From CALDTK01 sp965215215 (GTDB lineage: Bacteria > Bacteroidota > Bacteroidia > Chitinophagales > Saprospiraceae), in the NCBI GenBank assembly GCA_965215215.1, contig OZ244043.1, positions 1,612,001-1,676,000 on the forward strand: 64,000 bases of DNA. Reading direction: 5' to 3'. The notes under the pieces are model-generated. The model saw nothing but the letters and a program-made list of their open reading frames with translations. It had not been told where the DNA came from and did no database searches. The translations under genes and the position numbers were made by a program. Shown here piece by piece: positions 54,634 through 63,327 of the stretch (its first letter is position 1; every line of letters begins with the position of its first letter).

Positions 54634-55125
54634 ATGCCAACTCTGCCCACTCAGCTCGAAGTACTGTTCGCTACTCGCCGCCTGATTGTCGAACTACTAC
54701 ACGCCCAAAGCCTCACCCAGCTGAACCAGGTCCCGGCTGGGTTTGCGAATAACCTAATTTGGAATGCTGCCCACTGCTGGGTGAGCTTTCATCTGGTCAT
54801 CTTCGACAAGAACGGCTGCACTAGCCAGGAAGCCGAATCGCTCGGAGTACCCGTGCCGGCTCCGGAATTAATAGCCGCCTACCGGGGTGGAACTCGACCT
54901 GCCGGCGCGGTGGACCAAGCTTTCGTCGACCAGGTTTGCGCCGCACTTTCCGCACAGGCCTGGACCTCCCAGTTGGACGCGAGCTTTCTCGCCCCCGAGC
55001 GCTACACAACCTGGACGTCTAGCTGGAAGGTGACCCTGCACAGTGCCGCCGAAGCGCTGCCGTACATGCTCATGCACGAAGGCATGCACTACGGGGTCAT
55101 GCTCGCTCAGCGGAAATTAGTATGA
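54634..55125 (+). CDS. DinB-like metal-dependent protein
   Basis: ATG 54634 is used. The 163-residue four-helix protein has the DinB/YfiT ligand pattern: His in NLIWNAAHCWVSFHLVIF and the pair HEGMHYG near the end. DinB-superfamily proteins are thiol- or metal-dependent enzymes of mostly unknown substrate. It lies 15 bp after the four-module protein. Confidence 0.8.
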   Translation: MPTLPTQLEVLFATRRLIVELLHAQSLTQLNQVPAGFANNLIWNAAHCWVSFHLVIFDKNGCTSQEAESLGVPVPAPELIAAYRGGTRPAGAVDQAFVDQVCAALSAQAWTSQLDASFLAPERYTTWTSSWKVTLHSAAEALPYMLMHEGMHYGVMLAQRKLV

Positions 55126-55183
55126 AACCAGGACCAGCTTTAAACTCATAGTCCTTAAAGACCGCGTCCAAAGCCAGGGCACC

Positions 55184-58100
55184 CTACGGCTCCTTCGCTT
55201 CCTCCGGCGCCTCGATAACAACCTCCGGATCCATCACCACCTCGAGCTTCGTCGTAGCCGCCTCACCGAAATACAGCTTCGTAGCCGCCTGAATCTCTTT
55301 GGCGTTCACCTCCGCCTGCAGGCTCCGTAGGTTGGCCAGACTCGTCTGGTCGATGTCTTTGTTCATCGTGTAGGCCTCCTCCAACACCGGCAGCCAGAAG
55401 CCGTTCGAGTTCGTCATGGCCGTCTTCATCCCCTGGAACTGCGTAGCCCGTACGGCGGTAATCGACTTCTCCTTCGGTCCGTTGGCCCGGATGTTCTCGA
55501 GCACCTCTTGGGTAGCGTTCAGCAACTCGTCCACGCGCTCGGGCTCGGCGTTGTAGCTGATCGAGACGGAGTACTCCGGCTTCGGCAACTCCGTTACGCC
55601 GCCGCTCACGCGCACGCCGTACACGCCACCGAGGTCCTCGCGGAGGCGCTCCCGCAACTCTTCGTTGAGCACGTCGACCATCGTCCGGAACCGCATGCGC
55701 TCCAGCTCGCTTTCGCGGCTGCCGTCGTCCTCCGGGAAACCGCCGGCGCGCAGCTGGATGATGTTCGATTTTGGCGCCTTACCGGCCTGGAAACGGCGCT
55801 CCAGGTCGCCCGTCTTCATCTCGTCGTCGAACTCGCGGATGGCGTCGGTGCTGTCGCCCGAGGGGAGGTTGCCGAGGTAGCGCCGCGCGTACGCGAGCAC
55901 GGTGTCCGGGTCGAAGGTGCCCACGAAGTTGAACTGCCAGTCGCGCGCGTCCGCGAACCGCGAGCGCCACAGCTCGTACGCGGCTTCGGTGTCGACGGCG
56001 TCGAGCATCTCCGCGCTCGGCAACTGGTGGCGGGGATTGTCCTCCCCGTAGAGTTCCTCGGTGAGCGCCTTCGCGAAGGCGAACTGCGGATTGGCGTCGA
56101 GGTTTTCGATGAAGCTGCGCTGCTGCCCCATGAAGGCCGCCGCCAGGCTGGAGTCGTAGGCCGCTCCCTGAAACTGGAGGTACACCAGCTCGAATAGGTC
56201 GGGTAAGGTCTCCGGCGTCGCCGAGCCCCGCATCCGGTCCTCCGTCCCGGAGAGGTAGGCCTGCACGCTCACGCTCTTGCCGGCCAGTGCTTTTCGGAGT
56301 TGACTCGGGGTGTACGGTCCGACCCCCATCGCGGTGCCCACGCCCACGGCCATGTCGGCGTCCGGGAACTGGTCGTCGGTAAATTGGTTGGAACCACCGC
56401 GACTCACCCCCGAAAAGACGATCTCGTTGTCGGAGAAATCGGTCGGCTTCAGCGCGATGCGCACGCCGTTGTCGAGGGTGTAGAGCGTGACGCCGTTGCT
56501 GTCGTACCGCTCGGTGGTTTCCACCGGCACCGGCGTCAGCTCCGGGATCTCGACGTCCCCCGCGGGAGCGGCGTCCACGTAGGGCTCCAGCCGCTGGGTC
56601 TTGGCCGTCATCAGGGATTGCTTCACGCCCGTCTCCCCGGGGAGCGGCTCGCTCTCCGGACCGGTGACCACCACCGCGCGCGGGCGATCGCTCATGAACT
56701 CGGCGGCCAGCGCGTTCACCTCCTCGAGGGTGATCTCGGGCACGAGCCCCTCGTCGAGCTCCAGCTCCTCGTCCGCGCTCAGCAGCGGTTCGTCGTTGAG
56801 GAAGGCTTGCACCAGTCCGCTCGCGTACTGACTGCTCGGCGTCTTCTCCTTCTCGCGGGCGGCGTTGCGGCTACCGTCGAGCACGTTCGCCTTCGCGCGG
56901 ACCAGCTCGGGCTCGGTGAAGCCGTACTGAAGCACGCGGCGGTTCTCGGTTTCGAGGGCGACGAGCGCCTCGCGGGCCATGCCCGGTTTCGCCAGAGCGT
57001 AGGACGAATAGGCGTCGACGTTACCCACGAGTCCGCTGCGACCCGAGCCGGCGAAGGAGAAGGGCGTGCTCGGGTCCTCGGTCTTCTCGCCGAAGCGCGC
57101 GCCGAGCATCTGGTTGTAGAGCGCGGCGGTGAGGCGGCGGCGGTAGTCGGCCACGTCCTCGGTCTTGGCCTCCGTCAGGAGGTAGTTGGTCTGCACGAGG
57201 GTGTAGGTCGCTTCGGGGTCGCTGGCCACCACGACCTGGGTTTTGTCGTAGCTCGGGCCGTCGTACTCGGTGCGCTCGCGCTCTTCGGCGGGGTTTTCGA
57301 GGTCGTCGAACAGCTCCTGGATACGGGCCTCGATCTCGGCGGGCTCCACGTCGCCGATCACCGCCACCGCCATCAGGTCGGGCCGGTACCACTCGCGGTA
57401 AAACCGCCGGAGCGCATCGTACGGCGCGCGCTTGAGCACCGTGGTGTCGCCGATCGGTAGCCGGTCGGCGTAGCGGCTATTCGCGAAAACGACGGGCAGG
57501 GTTTCGTTGCGGAGCCGCTCCTGGGCGCCGAGGCCCGAGCGCCACTCGCTGAGCACCACGCCGCGCTCCTTGTCGATCTCGGTGCTGTCGAAGGTGAGGC
57601 CGCCGGCCCAGTCGCGCAGAATTTGCAACCCCTTATCGAGCATGTCGGCCGAGTCGGTCCGCACCTGCAGCATGTACACCGTCTCGTCGAAGGAGGTGTA
57701 GGCGTTGAGGTCGGGACCGAATTTCGCCCCGGTGCTCTGGAGGTAGTCGACCAGCTCGTTCTCCGCGAAGTTCTCGGTGCCGTTGAAGGCCATGTGCTCC
57801 ACGAAGTGCGCGAGGCCCCGCTGGTCGTCGTCCTCGAGGATCGAGCCCGCCTTCACCATCAGCCGCAGTTCGGCGCGATCGGTCGGGCGCGCGTTCGGAC
57901 GAATGAAGTAGGCCAGTCCGTTGGCCAACGTGCCGCGCTGCACGGCGGGGTCGAAGGGCAGGACCGCGGCCGAATCGGGTGCCCCCCGCTGCACCGAGTC
58001 CGCCACCGGAGCCGCGCTGGCGGCTAACTCACCGGCGATCGCGGCGCTGTCCCGCGCGGTGCTGTCCGCCGCCATCGTACTCGCTGTAGCCGTGGCCGCC

Positions 58101-58207
58101 GGCGCGCTCGACCGGTTGCAGGAGGGCAGGGCGGCTTGCGCTAAAACGAGGAGCGCCGCACCGGAGAGCGTTGCTGCCCGGTAACTCAAGTCTGGGAAGA
58201 TCGACAT
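55184..58207 (-). CDS. M16-family zinc metallopeptidase, lipoprotein, two-module form
   Basis: The protein has 1007 residues. A lipoprotein signal ends at Cys30 (VLAQAALPSC), with the VLAQA encoded by a 14-bp word (58134-58147). An Ala/Ser/Thr-rich linker precedes the first M16 module with the inverted zinc motif HFVEH (134-138) in GLAHFVEHMAFNG. The second catalytic Glu lies some 75 residues later, in VVLSEWR. A second, non-catalytic M16 module follows (VRIALKPTDFSDNEIVFSGVSRGG in part). It resembles PqqL/insulinase-type proteases that cleave peptides in the periplasm. Confidence 0.92.
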   Translation of the reverse strand: MSIFPDLSYRAATLSGAALLVLAQAALPSCNRSSAPAATATASTMAADSTARDSAAIAGELAASAAPVADSVQRGAPDSAAVLPFDPAVQRGTLANGLAYFIRPNARPTDRAELRLMVKAGSILEDDDQRGLAHFVEHMAFNGTENFAENELVDYLQSTGAKFGPDLNAYTSFDETVYMLQVRTDSADMLDKGLQILRDWAGGLTFDSTEIDKERGVVLSEWRSGLGAQERLRNETLPVVFANSRYADRLPIGDTTVLKRAPYDALRRFYREWYRPDLMAVAVIGDVEPAEIEARIQELFDDLENPAEERERTEYDGPSYDKTQVVVASDPEATYTLVQTNYLLTEAKTEDVADYRRRLTAALYNQMLGARFGEKTEDPSTPFSFAGSGRSGLVGNVDAYSSYALAKPGMAREALVALETENRRVLQYGFTEPELVRAKANVLDGSRNAAREKEKTPSSQYASGLVQAFLNDEPLLSADEELELDEGLVPEITLEEVNALAAEFMSDRPRAVVVTGPESEPLPGETGVKQSLMTAKTQRLEPYVDAAPAGDVEIPELTPVPVETTERYDSNGVTLYTLDNGVRIALKPTDFSDNEIVFSGVSRGGSNQFTDDQFPDADMAVGVGTAMGVGPYTPSQLRKALAGKSVSVQAYLSGTEDRMRGSATPETLPDLFELVYLQFQGAAYDSSLAAAFMGQQRSFIENLDANPQFAFAKALTEELYGEDNPRHQLPSAEMLDAVDTEAAYELWRSRFADARDWQFNFVGTFDPDTVLAYARRYLGNLPSGDSTDAIREFDDEMKTGDLERRFQAGKAPKSNIIQLRAGGFPEDDGSRESELERMRFRTMVDVLNEELRERLREDLGGVYGVRVSGGVTELPKPEYSVSISYNAEPERVDELLNATQEVLENIRANGPKEKSITAVRATQFQGMKTAMTNSNGFWLPVLEEAYTMNKDIDQTSLANLRSLQAEVNAKEIQAATKLYFGEAATTKLEVVMDPEVVIEAPEEAKEP

Positions 58208-58640
58208 GGCCCAAACTTAGGCCATACCCACTTCTCCGCAGTCCGCCCGCCGGATCAGCCCACATAGTTTACCTCCGGCTCGCAACCTTGCGCCGGATCT
58301 CGATTCGGCTACCTAACCTTCGTTTTGCGGAAGCACCCTTCGAGCGTTGAGCGCGACGGGAGCAGTGCACGCCGACGAAGCAGGTGGTGGCGGTGACCGG
58401 TAACAGATCGAAGAGATTACGCCCGGGCTCTGAATAACGAGCGCGAGTCGTTGGAGCCGGTGTTAGACGTTCGCCGGGTACGGGTGCTCCAAGGCCCGGC
58501 GCACTGGAATCGGTGAGATTGTGGCGGTCCAAGGCGGTAGTTATAGTTGGGGGAGCACGGGTTCCGCCACGGCGAACGAGAAGTGGCGGGACCCGCGGTA
58601 GCAGCGGGTACGCATTGCGGGAGCGCAATACTTTGCACCC
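58208..58640. other. 433-bp intergenic region with hairpins
   Basis: No gene is convincing. Just before the DoxX start lie three small palindromes: CCGCCAC/GTGGCGG (58563-58569 with 58582-58588), ACCCGC/GCGGGT (58590-58608) and ATTGCG/CGCAAT (58613-58629). A shortened form of the 14-bp word (GTTTTGCGGAAGC) is at 58322-58334. The divergent promoters of the M16 and DoxX genes must lie here. Confidence 0.5.
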
Positions 58641-59024
58641 ATGAATTGGTCTCCGTTCGGTCTACTCCTGTTGCGCGCCTGGTTCGGGGGCGCCATGGCT
58701 TTCGCCCACGGCTTCGGCAAGTTGGGGGACGTGATCGAGGGCAACTGGAAGTTCGCCGACCCCCTCGGCATCGGCGAGGTACCGTCGCTGTTGCTGGCGG
58801 CGGGGGCGGAGTTTTTCGGGGGTTTCCTCGTGGCGATCGGACTGTTTACGCGCCCGGCGGCGGCCACGGTGGCCTTCACGATGGCGGTCGCGGCCTTCGT
58901 CACGCACGGCGGCGACGCGTACGCCAAGATGGAGCCGGCGCTGCTGTACTTCTTCGCCTTCCTGGCCATCGTGCTGTTGGGTCCGGGGCGGTGGTCGGTG
59001 GATGCGTTGCGGCGGCGGGCTTGA
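58641..59024 (+). CDS. DoxX-family membrane protein
   Basis: This 127-residue protein has four hydrophobic helices and the DoxX start (LLLRAWFGGAMAFAHGFGKL), then FADPLGIGEVPSLLLAAGAEFFGGFLVAIGLFTRPAAA in part, and a His-Gly-Gly turn (VTHGGDAY). DoxX proteins are inner-membrane proteins linked to redox and sulfur stress. It stands alone. Confidence 0.9.
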   Translation: MNWSPFGLLLLRAWFGGAMAFAHGFGKLGDVIEGNWKFADPLGIGEVPSLLLAAGAEFFGGFLVAIGLFTRPAAATVAFTMAVAAFVTHGGDAYAKMEPALLYFFAFLAIVLLGPGRWSVDALRRRA

Positions 59025-59182
59025 GACGAGCGCTAGTGACCAACCGCGAAACCCGAGATCGTCCGCGTGGCCGGGGAGAGTCGGGCCGATCGGAACCTAA
59101 CCCAACTAGTCAAATCCAGATATACACGTAGGCAACCGATTGATAATCAGCAGGGGTATCCGGTAGAACAAACCTCCGCTCC

Positions 59183-60505
59183 ATGACGAATCCCTACATC
59201 TCCTGCTTGCTCTTGACGTCGTGCTCGATCCTCTCCAGTGCCACCGCCCAAGACACCCTCCCCGGCGAACGCGACCCCTGGGAGTGGCCCTTCGAGGCCA
59301 CCTCTATCTGGAACATGCCCATCGGATCCGCGGCCGAGTTCCAGTACGCCGACCTCGGGGCTGCCGCTAACGTGGGGGTGGACGTCCAGCACCTGTTGGA
59401 GCTGAACGCCGACGACCCCGTTCGGGAGTTTTACGGCTCGCCGGGCTGGGAGCCCGTACGCTGTGGGGGTGACGATGCGCTCGGCTTCTCGCTCCCGATA
59501 CCCGACGATTGGATCGTGCCGGACGTCGGCGACAGTCCCTACGGTTACACCCCCAACGGCACCTTCGCCTTCCGGCTACCGGACTCCGACGACATCGCCG
59601 AAGGAAACATGGTCTCGCGCTGCGAACCCGGTGGACGCGTCTACGTGCCCAAGTGGAAGCGCTACCCCGATAACCGAAAGATTCAATCGCTGAGGGGCGA
59701 CGGCCTCCAGGGAGGCGGACAGGGAGCTTCCGGCTTGTCGGCACTCGGGGGTACGATTCGCAAGGGCGAACTCACCGACGACGAGCCCATCCGCCACGCC
59801 CTCAAGATCAACCCCTACGCCGACGTTTACTGCTACTACTCGGAGGAGATTCCGGGTTTCCGCTGGCCGGCGGTGAGCGCCGATCGGTACGCCCCGGGCC
59901 AGTACAGCGGCACCAACCCGGAGATCGTGATGGGTTCGCTGTTCGCCATCCCGAGGGGGATCACCGCCGAGTGCCTCGGACTCGAATCGCCCGCCGCGCG
60001 CAAGCTCTTCTTCACCCTCCAGAATTACGGTGCCTACTTTACGGAGGACGCCGCCTGGGACGTCTGGGACCTCATCGTCGAACGGGACGTAGAGGTGGAA
60101 TTTCAGGAGGCCTTCGGTATTTCGATGTCGGACAAGCTGTGGCGCGACGATGTCAATAAGCTGATGCAAAGTCTCTACGTTGTGGTCAACAACGGCCCGG
60201 AGAGCGTCGGCGGTGGCGGCGAGCCCCTGCAACCGCTCGCGCCGGGTTTTGGTGACAGTACCTCGTTTTCCCAGCCGGACGTAACGAATAGGTCGACGTT
60301 AGAATTTACGCAGGTTCCGGGTTCCGGTCGCAGCTACCGGTTCGCCGCCGCGGTCGACGTGACGGTGCATTCGGTGGACGGCCGGTTGGTCGCCGAGTAC
60401 CGAGCCGTCGAATCGATCGACCTCGCCGGGCTCGCGGCCGGCATTTACGTGTTAACCGCAGCGAGCGGGGAGCAGCAGACGGTGAGGCAGGTGGTGGTGG
60501 AGTGA
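59183..60505 (+). CDS. secreted protein of unknown fold with C-terminal sorting-type tail
   Basis: The 440-residue product has a signal peptide (LLLTSCSILSSATAQ). The core begins EATSIWNMPIGSAAEFQYADLG, a pattern I recall from uncharacterised secreted proteins of actinomycetes and Bacteroidota. It continues with SPYGYTPNGTFAFRLPDSDD and GGGQGASGLSALGGTIRKGEL, then FFTLQNYGAYFTEDAAWDVWDL. The last 70 residues form a sorting-type beta tail (IDLAGLAAGIYVLTAASGEQ). It may be a carbohydrate-binding or lyase-like protein; this is a guess. Confidence 0.75.
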   Translation: MTNPYISCLLLTSCSILSSATAQDTLPGERDPWEWPFEATSIWNMPIGSAAEFQYADLGAAANVGVDVQHLLELNADDPVREFYGSPGWEPVRCGGDDALGFSLPIPDDWIVPDVGDSPYGYTPNGTFAFRLPDSDDIAEGNMVSRCEPGGRVYVPKWKRYPDNRKIQSLRGDGLQGGGQGASGLSALGGTIRKGELTDDEPIRHALKINPYADVYCYYSEEIPGFRWPAVSADRYAPGQYSGTNPEIVMGSLFAIPRGITAECLGLESPAARKLFFTLQNYGAYFTEDAAWDVWDLIVERDVEVEFQEAFGISMSDKLWRDDVNKLMQSLYVVVNNGPESVGGGGEPLQPLAPGFGDSTSFSQPDVTNRSTLEFTQVPGSGRSYRFAAAVDVTVHSVDGRLVAEYRAVESIDLAGLAAGIYVLTAASGEQQTVRQVVVE

Positions 60506-60887
60506 CTTGGCGCGCGAGGCGACGCGCGAGAGTGAAGGCTACGTTGCCCGGGGGGCTTTGGGTTAGGCTTAGGGCCGCGAAGCTCCGGGTTGCTCAGGTT
60601 CGCCGTGCTTTAGCGCGGCAGCGCGGGAGGTAAGACGCCGCACTCCAGCGCAGCGGCCCAGCACGCTCTCCCCCCCCCCCGCGTGCGGACGGGCGCGCTG
60701 AAGCGCGCGGACCCGGAACGTTGACAAAAACGAGCTTTCCCACACTCCACCTGGAAAAGCGGACGTAACCGGTGGCCCCCCGAACGCGTAGTCTTGTGCC
60801 ATCCCTGAATCTAGGTACTTGGCCTCGGTTTTGCAGAGGCAACGAACACTTACTATCCGGGCGCTGCCCGGCACAAACGAACACCCG
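60506..60887. other. 382-bp intergenic region with poly-C hairpin
   Basis: GCACGC (60661-60666) and GCGTGC (60681-60686) enclose a run of 11 C (60670-60680). Nearby are other GC-rich palindromes (for example GCGCGC-TGAA-GCGCGC, 60693 on). No gene is convincing. The C-run is prone to slippage. Confidence 0.5.
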
Positions 60888-61094
60888 ATGAACCTGAAGG
60901 AGATCCTTTTCCTAGGCCTCGTCGCCAGCATCTACAACATGTGTGGCGCTGGCGAAGGAACACCGATAGAAGTCTCCGCGGCGATAACGGCGAGCGATAC
61001 AGGTGTGTACGTACCGACGGCCTACTTAGCCCCACGCGAATCCGATGCCGTGCTCAGCGGGGTACATCCGCGGCTGCAAATCCCGAGCATTTAG
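60888..61094 (+). CDS. possible small secreted protein
   Basis: ATG 60888 opens 68 codons starting MNLKEILFLGLVASIYNMCGAG, which could be a weak lipoprotein signal. The rest (TPIEVSAAITASDTGVYVPTAY) is short and unrecognised. It ends 3 bp before the stop of the convergent gene at 61098. It may not be real. Confidence 0.35.
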   Translation: MNLKEILFLGLVASIYNMCGAGEGTPIEVSAAITASDTGVYVPTAYLAPRESDAVLSGVHPRLQIPSI

Positions 61095-61097
61095 CTT

Positions 61098-61769
61098 CTA
61101 CTCGAGCCACTTCACGTCGAGCCCGGTTACCTCCCGCATCTCGGCGAGCTCGGCGGGGGTCATCCAACCGAGTACGAGGCCCTGGCCCCCGTCGGTGTAC
61201 TGCGTCAACTGCCGTTCGGAGCCCGTCGCCTTGGCGAGGGACACGATGTGCGTGAGCAGGGCCGCATCGGCGTAGCTCTCGTAGAAAACCAAGTCGTAGG
61301 CGTAGTCGTGCCCGCCGAACGTGAAGGCGATCGAGGCGCGCTCGCCGTCCGCATCCACCACGTCGGTTACGTTCTCGAAGTCGAGCTCGCCCCCGGTAAT
61401 CCGCTCGATGTTCTCGAGCACGCGCGCGTAGTCGCCGCGGTAGAAGATGGACAGGCGATCGAAGAACCAGGCCTCGTCGGTGATCGGCGAGAAGGGTGCG
61501 CGCTGCAGGTTGGCGCCGAGCGACATGTACAGCATGCCGTAGGGTTTGTTCTCGTAGGCGCCCTCGCCCCAGAGCTCGGAGATGTCGCCGACCTGCACCC
61601 CCTCGTTGAGGCTCAAACCGAGCGCATCAAATTTGGTGAGCTGCGTCTCGAAACTAACGCGCTCCACGCGCTCTTCGGCCCCGTCGCCGGGTCCGGTGCT
61701 CGCGGGTGCGGCGCTGGCGGTGAGCAGTGAGGAGGTAGCGGCGATTGCGGTCAGGAGTAACGTCTTCAT
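61098..61769 (-). CDS. secreted protein of unknown function
   Basis: ATG 61769 begins a signal peptide (MKTLLLTAIAATSSLLTASAAP), so the longer open frame is rejected. The 223-residue product has an alpha/beta look (FETQLTKFDALGLSLNEGVQ, then YGMLYMSLGANLQRAPFSP, FTFGGHDYAYDLVFYESYAD, and LVLGWMTPAELAEMREVTG). I recognise no family. It is divergent from the DUF202 gene. Confidence 0.65.
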   Translation of the reverse strand: MKTLLLTAIAATSSLLTASAAPASTGPGDGAEERVERVSFETQLTKFDALGLSLNEGVQVGDISELWGEGAYENKPYGMLYMSLGANLQRAPFSPITDEAWFFDRLSIFYRGDYARVLENIERITGGELDFENVTDVVDADGERASIAFTFGGHDYAYDLVFYESYADAALLTHIVSLAKATGSERQLTQYTDGGQGLVLGWMTPAELAEMREVTGLDVKWLE

Positions 61770-61911
61770 GGTAGACCGCCCGCCAAGCCCCGTGCCAGGC
61801 ACCGGGGTTTCGGGGTCTCGCTCGACGGGTGGCCGACTTTTCGAGTTGGCGCACCACTCCGCCCGGGCCAACGCCCGTCGCCGCCTGCTCACCTCCGTTA
61901 CCTTGGCCGAT

Positions 61912-62220
61912 ATGGACGCACGGCGGCCCTACGGGGGCTTTTCGACCTCGGAGATCACCCTCCGCGATATGCTCGCTCGGGACCGGACCGTGCTCGCCAA
62001 CGAGCGCACGCTGCTCGCGTACCTGCGCACGGCCCTCGGGCTGCTCGGCGGCGGGGTGGCCATGCTCCACTTCCTCGATGCCCCGCGTACGACCCTCGTG
62101 GGCTGGGCGCTCGTGGGCCTGTCGCTGCCCGTGTTCGTCTTTGGCGTGTGGCGATTCTTCGGCATGCGCCGCAAGCTGCGGCTCACACCCCGGCCAGCGG
62201 ACGTGGATCGGGGCAGTTAG
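61912..62220 (+). CDS. DUF202 (YidH-like) membrane protein
   Basis: ATG 61912 is used. The 102-residue product has the DUF202 signature DRTVLANERTLLAYLRTALGLLGGG followed (in part) by a second helix (LVGWALVGLSLPVFVFGVWRFF) and a basic tail. Function is unknown in this family. Its last 38 bp overlap the end of the convergent M23 gene. Confidence 0.88.
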   Translation: MDARRPYGGFSTSEITLRDMLARDRTVLANERTLLAYLRTALGLLGGGVAMLHFLDAPRTTLVGWALVGLSLPVFVFGVWRFFGMRRKLRLTPRPADVDRGS

Positions 62221-62818
62221 CGGCGTACGCCTCCCGCTCTTCGGCGAAACACACGCCGGGGTAATCGCCCACGTAGCCCTGCAGATCGCGGATCACCTGA
62301 AAGTGGAGGTGGGGTGGCCACCCGCCGTTTTCCGAGGCGCCGCCGAAGGTGGCGAGTCGCGCGCCGGGCCGGACCTCCCGTCCTACGACGAGGCGGGTGA
62401 GAGAGGCCCGCGCGAGGTGACCGTACAGGGTGTAGAAACCCGCGTGTTCGAGCACGATCGTGGGTCCGTAGTTGCGCCCCATCCCGTTGTCGGCGAAGGA
62501 GTGGATGCGGCCGGGCAGGGGCACGTAAACGGGGGTGCCCGCCGGACCCCAGATGTCGAGCCCGAGGTGAATGCAGCGGGCGCGGGCGCCAATCCTGCCC
62601 GCCTCGGCGAAGCGTGGGGTGGTGTACAGCGCGCGATCTTCGAGGTAGCCCCCGACGCCGAATCCGGCGGAAGCATCGGCGAGGGCACGCTCCACGACCC
62701 GGGTGAAGCGAGGCAGCTCGGTGTAGTCCGCCGGACCGGAGAAGAGGGTGGAGGTGCGGGAGAGGTCGAGGGGTGCGACGGATCGCGCCCGCACTACGGG
62801 GTGGGTGGCTTCGGTCAA
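62183..62818 (-). CDS. M23-family (LytM) metallopeptidase
   Basis: The frame is open to 63007, but its upstream part overlaps the next gene's start and is of low coding quality, so TTG 62818 (TEATHPVVRARSVAPLDL) is taken. Zn ligands of the LytM fold are in CIHLGLDIWGPAGTPVYVP (HxxxD), and YTLYGHLAR and PPHLHFQVI (HxH). The peptidase would cut peptidoglycan cross-links. No signal peptide is seen from this start, so a different start is possible. Confidence 0.82.
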   Translation of the reverse strand: MTEATHPVVRARSVAPLDLSRTSTLFSGPADYTELPRFTRVVERALADASAGFGVGGYLEDRALYTTPRFAEAGRIGARARCIHLGLDIWGPAGTPVYVPLPGRIHSFADNGMGRNYGPTIVLEHAGFYTLYGHLARASLTRLVVGREVRPGARLATFGGASENGGWPPHLHFQVIRDLQGYVGDYPGVCFAEEREAYAANCPDPRPLAGV

Positions 62819-62999
62819 GGTTGCTGAGCGGTCGGTTTTGGGCCGGGACTGGTTTTGCGGGAGCGCAAGTAACGCCAGCGCGCGCGCGCGTCGGCGGTAT
62901 CGAGCGCGAATCCTAGAACCGGTGCAGGGAGCCCGTCGAGCGGTGGCGGCAAACCGCACGCCCGGGCGAGCTGGCCCACTAATCGCTAAGGGAGTGGCT

Positions 63000-63233
63000 A
63001 TGAACAATCACATCCAGTCGACCGCCGAGCAGGCGACTACCCAACCTTTCCTCGGTGGCCGTTCGGCGACCACGCTACTCGCCCTCGCCGTGGCCGCCGG
63101 CGTGGCCGTCGGGTTTATCCTCTTCGCGTTCGGCGAGGGCGCCGGGCTCATCTCGGCTTCGGCGCGCTACACCAACCTCGCGCTCGTGCTCGCCGTACCC
63201 GCGATCATCTTCTTCGGCTCGCGCCGGAGCTGA
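63000..63233 (+). CDS. small two-helix membrane protein, function unknown
   Basis: ATG 63000 opens 77 residues with two hydrophobic stretches (TTLLALAVAAGVAVGFILFAFG and YTNLALVLAVPAIIFFGS) and a polar N-terminus. It may be a small membrane subunit or stress protein; the family was not recognised. It lies 94 bp before the dehydrogenase gene. Confidence 0.6.
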   Translation: MNNHIQSTAEQATTQPFLGGRSATTLLALAVAAGVAVGFILFAFGEGAGLISASARYTNLALVLAVPAIIFFGSRRS

Positions 63234-63327
63234 GGCTTCCGGTTCCCAGACACGTACACGCGGCGCCCAACAAACAAGTGGGGTGTGGGTGACCTGATCC
63301 TAGTTCAGGCTATAACACCACACTTTC

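Noticed and set aside
56300..57460. Long plus-strand frame opposite the M16 protease
   Set aside because: It lies wholly within the protease gene, is rich in Arg, His and Val as expected for a shadow frame, and has no domain.
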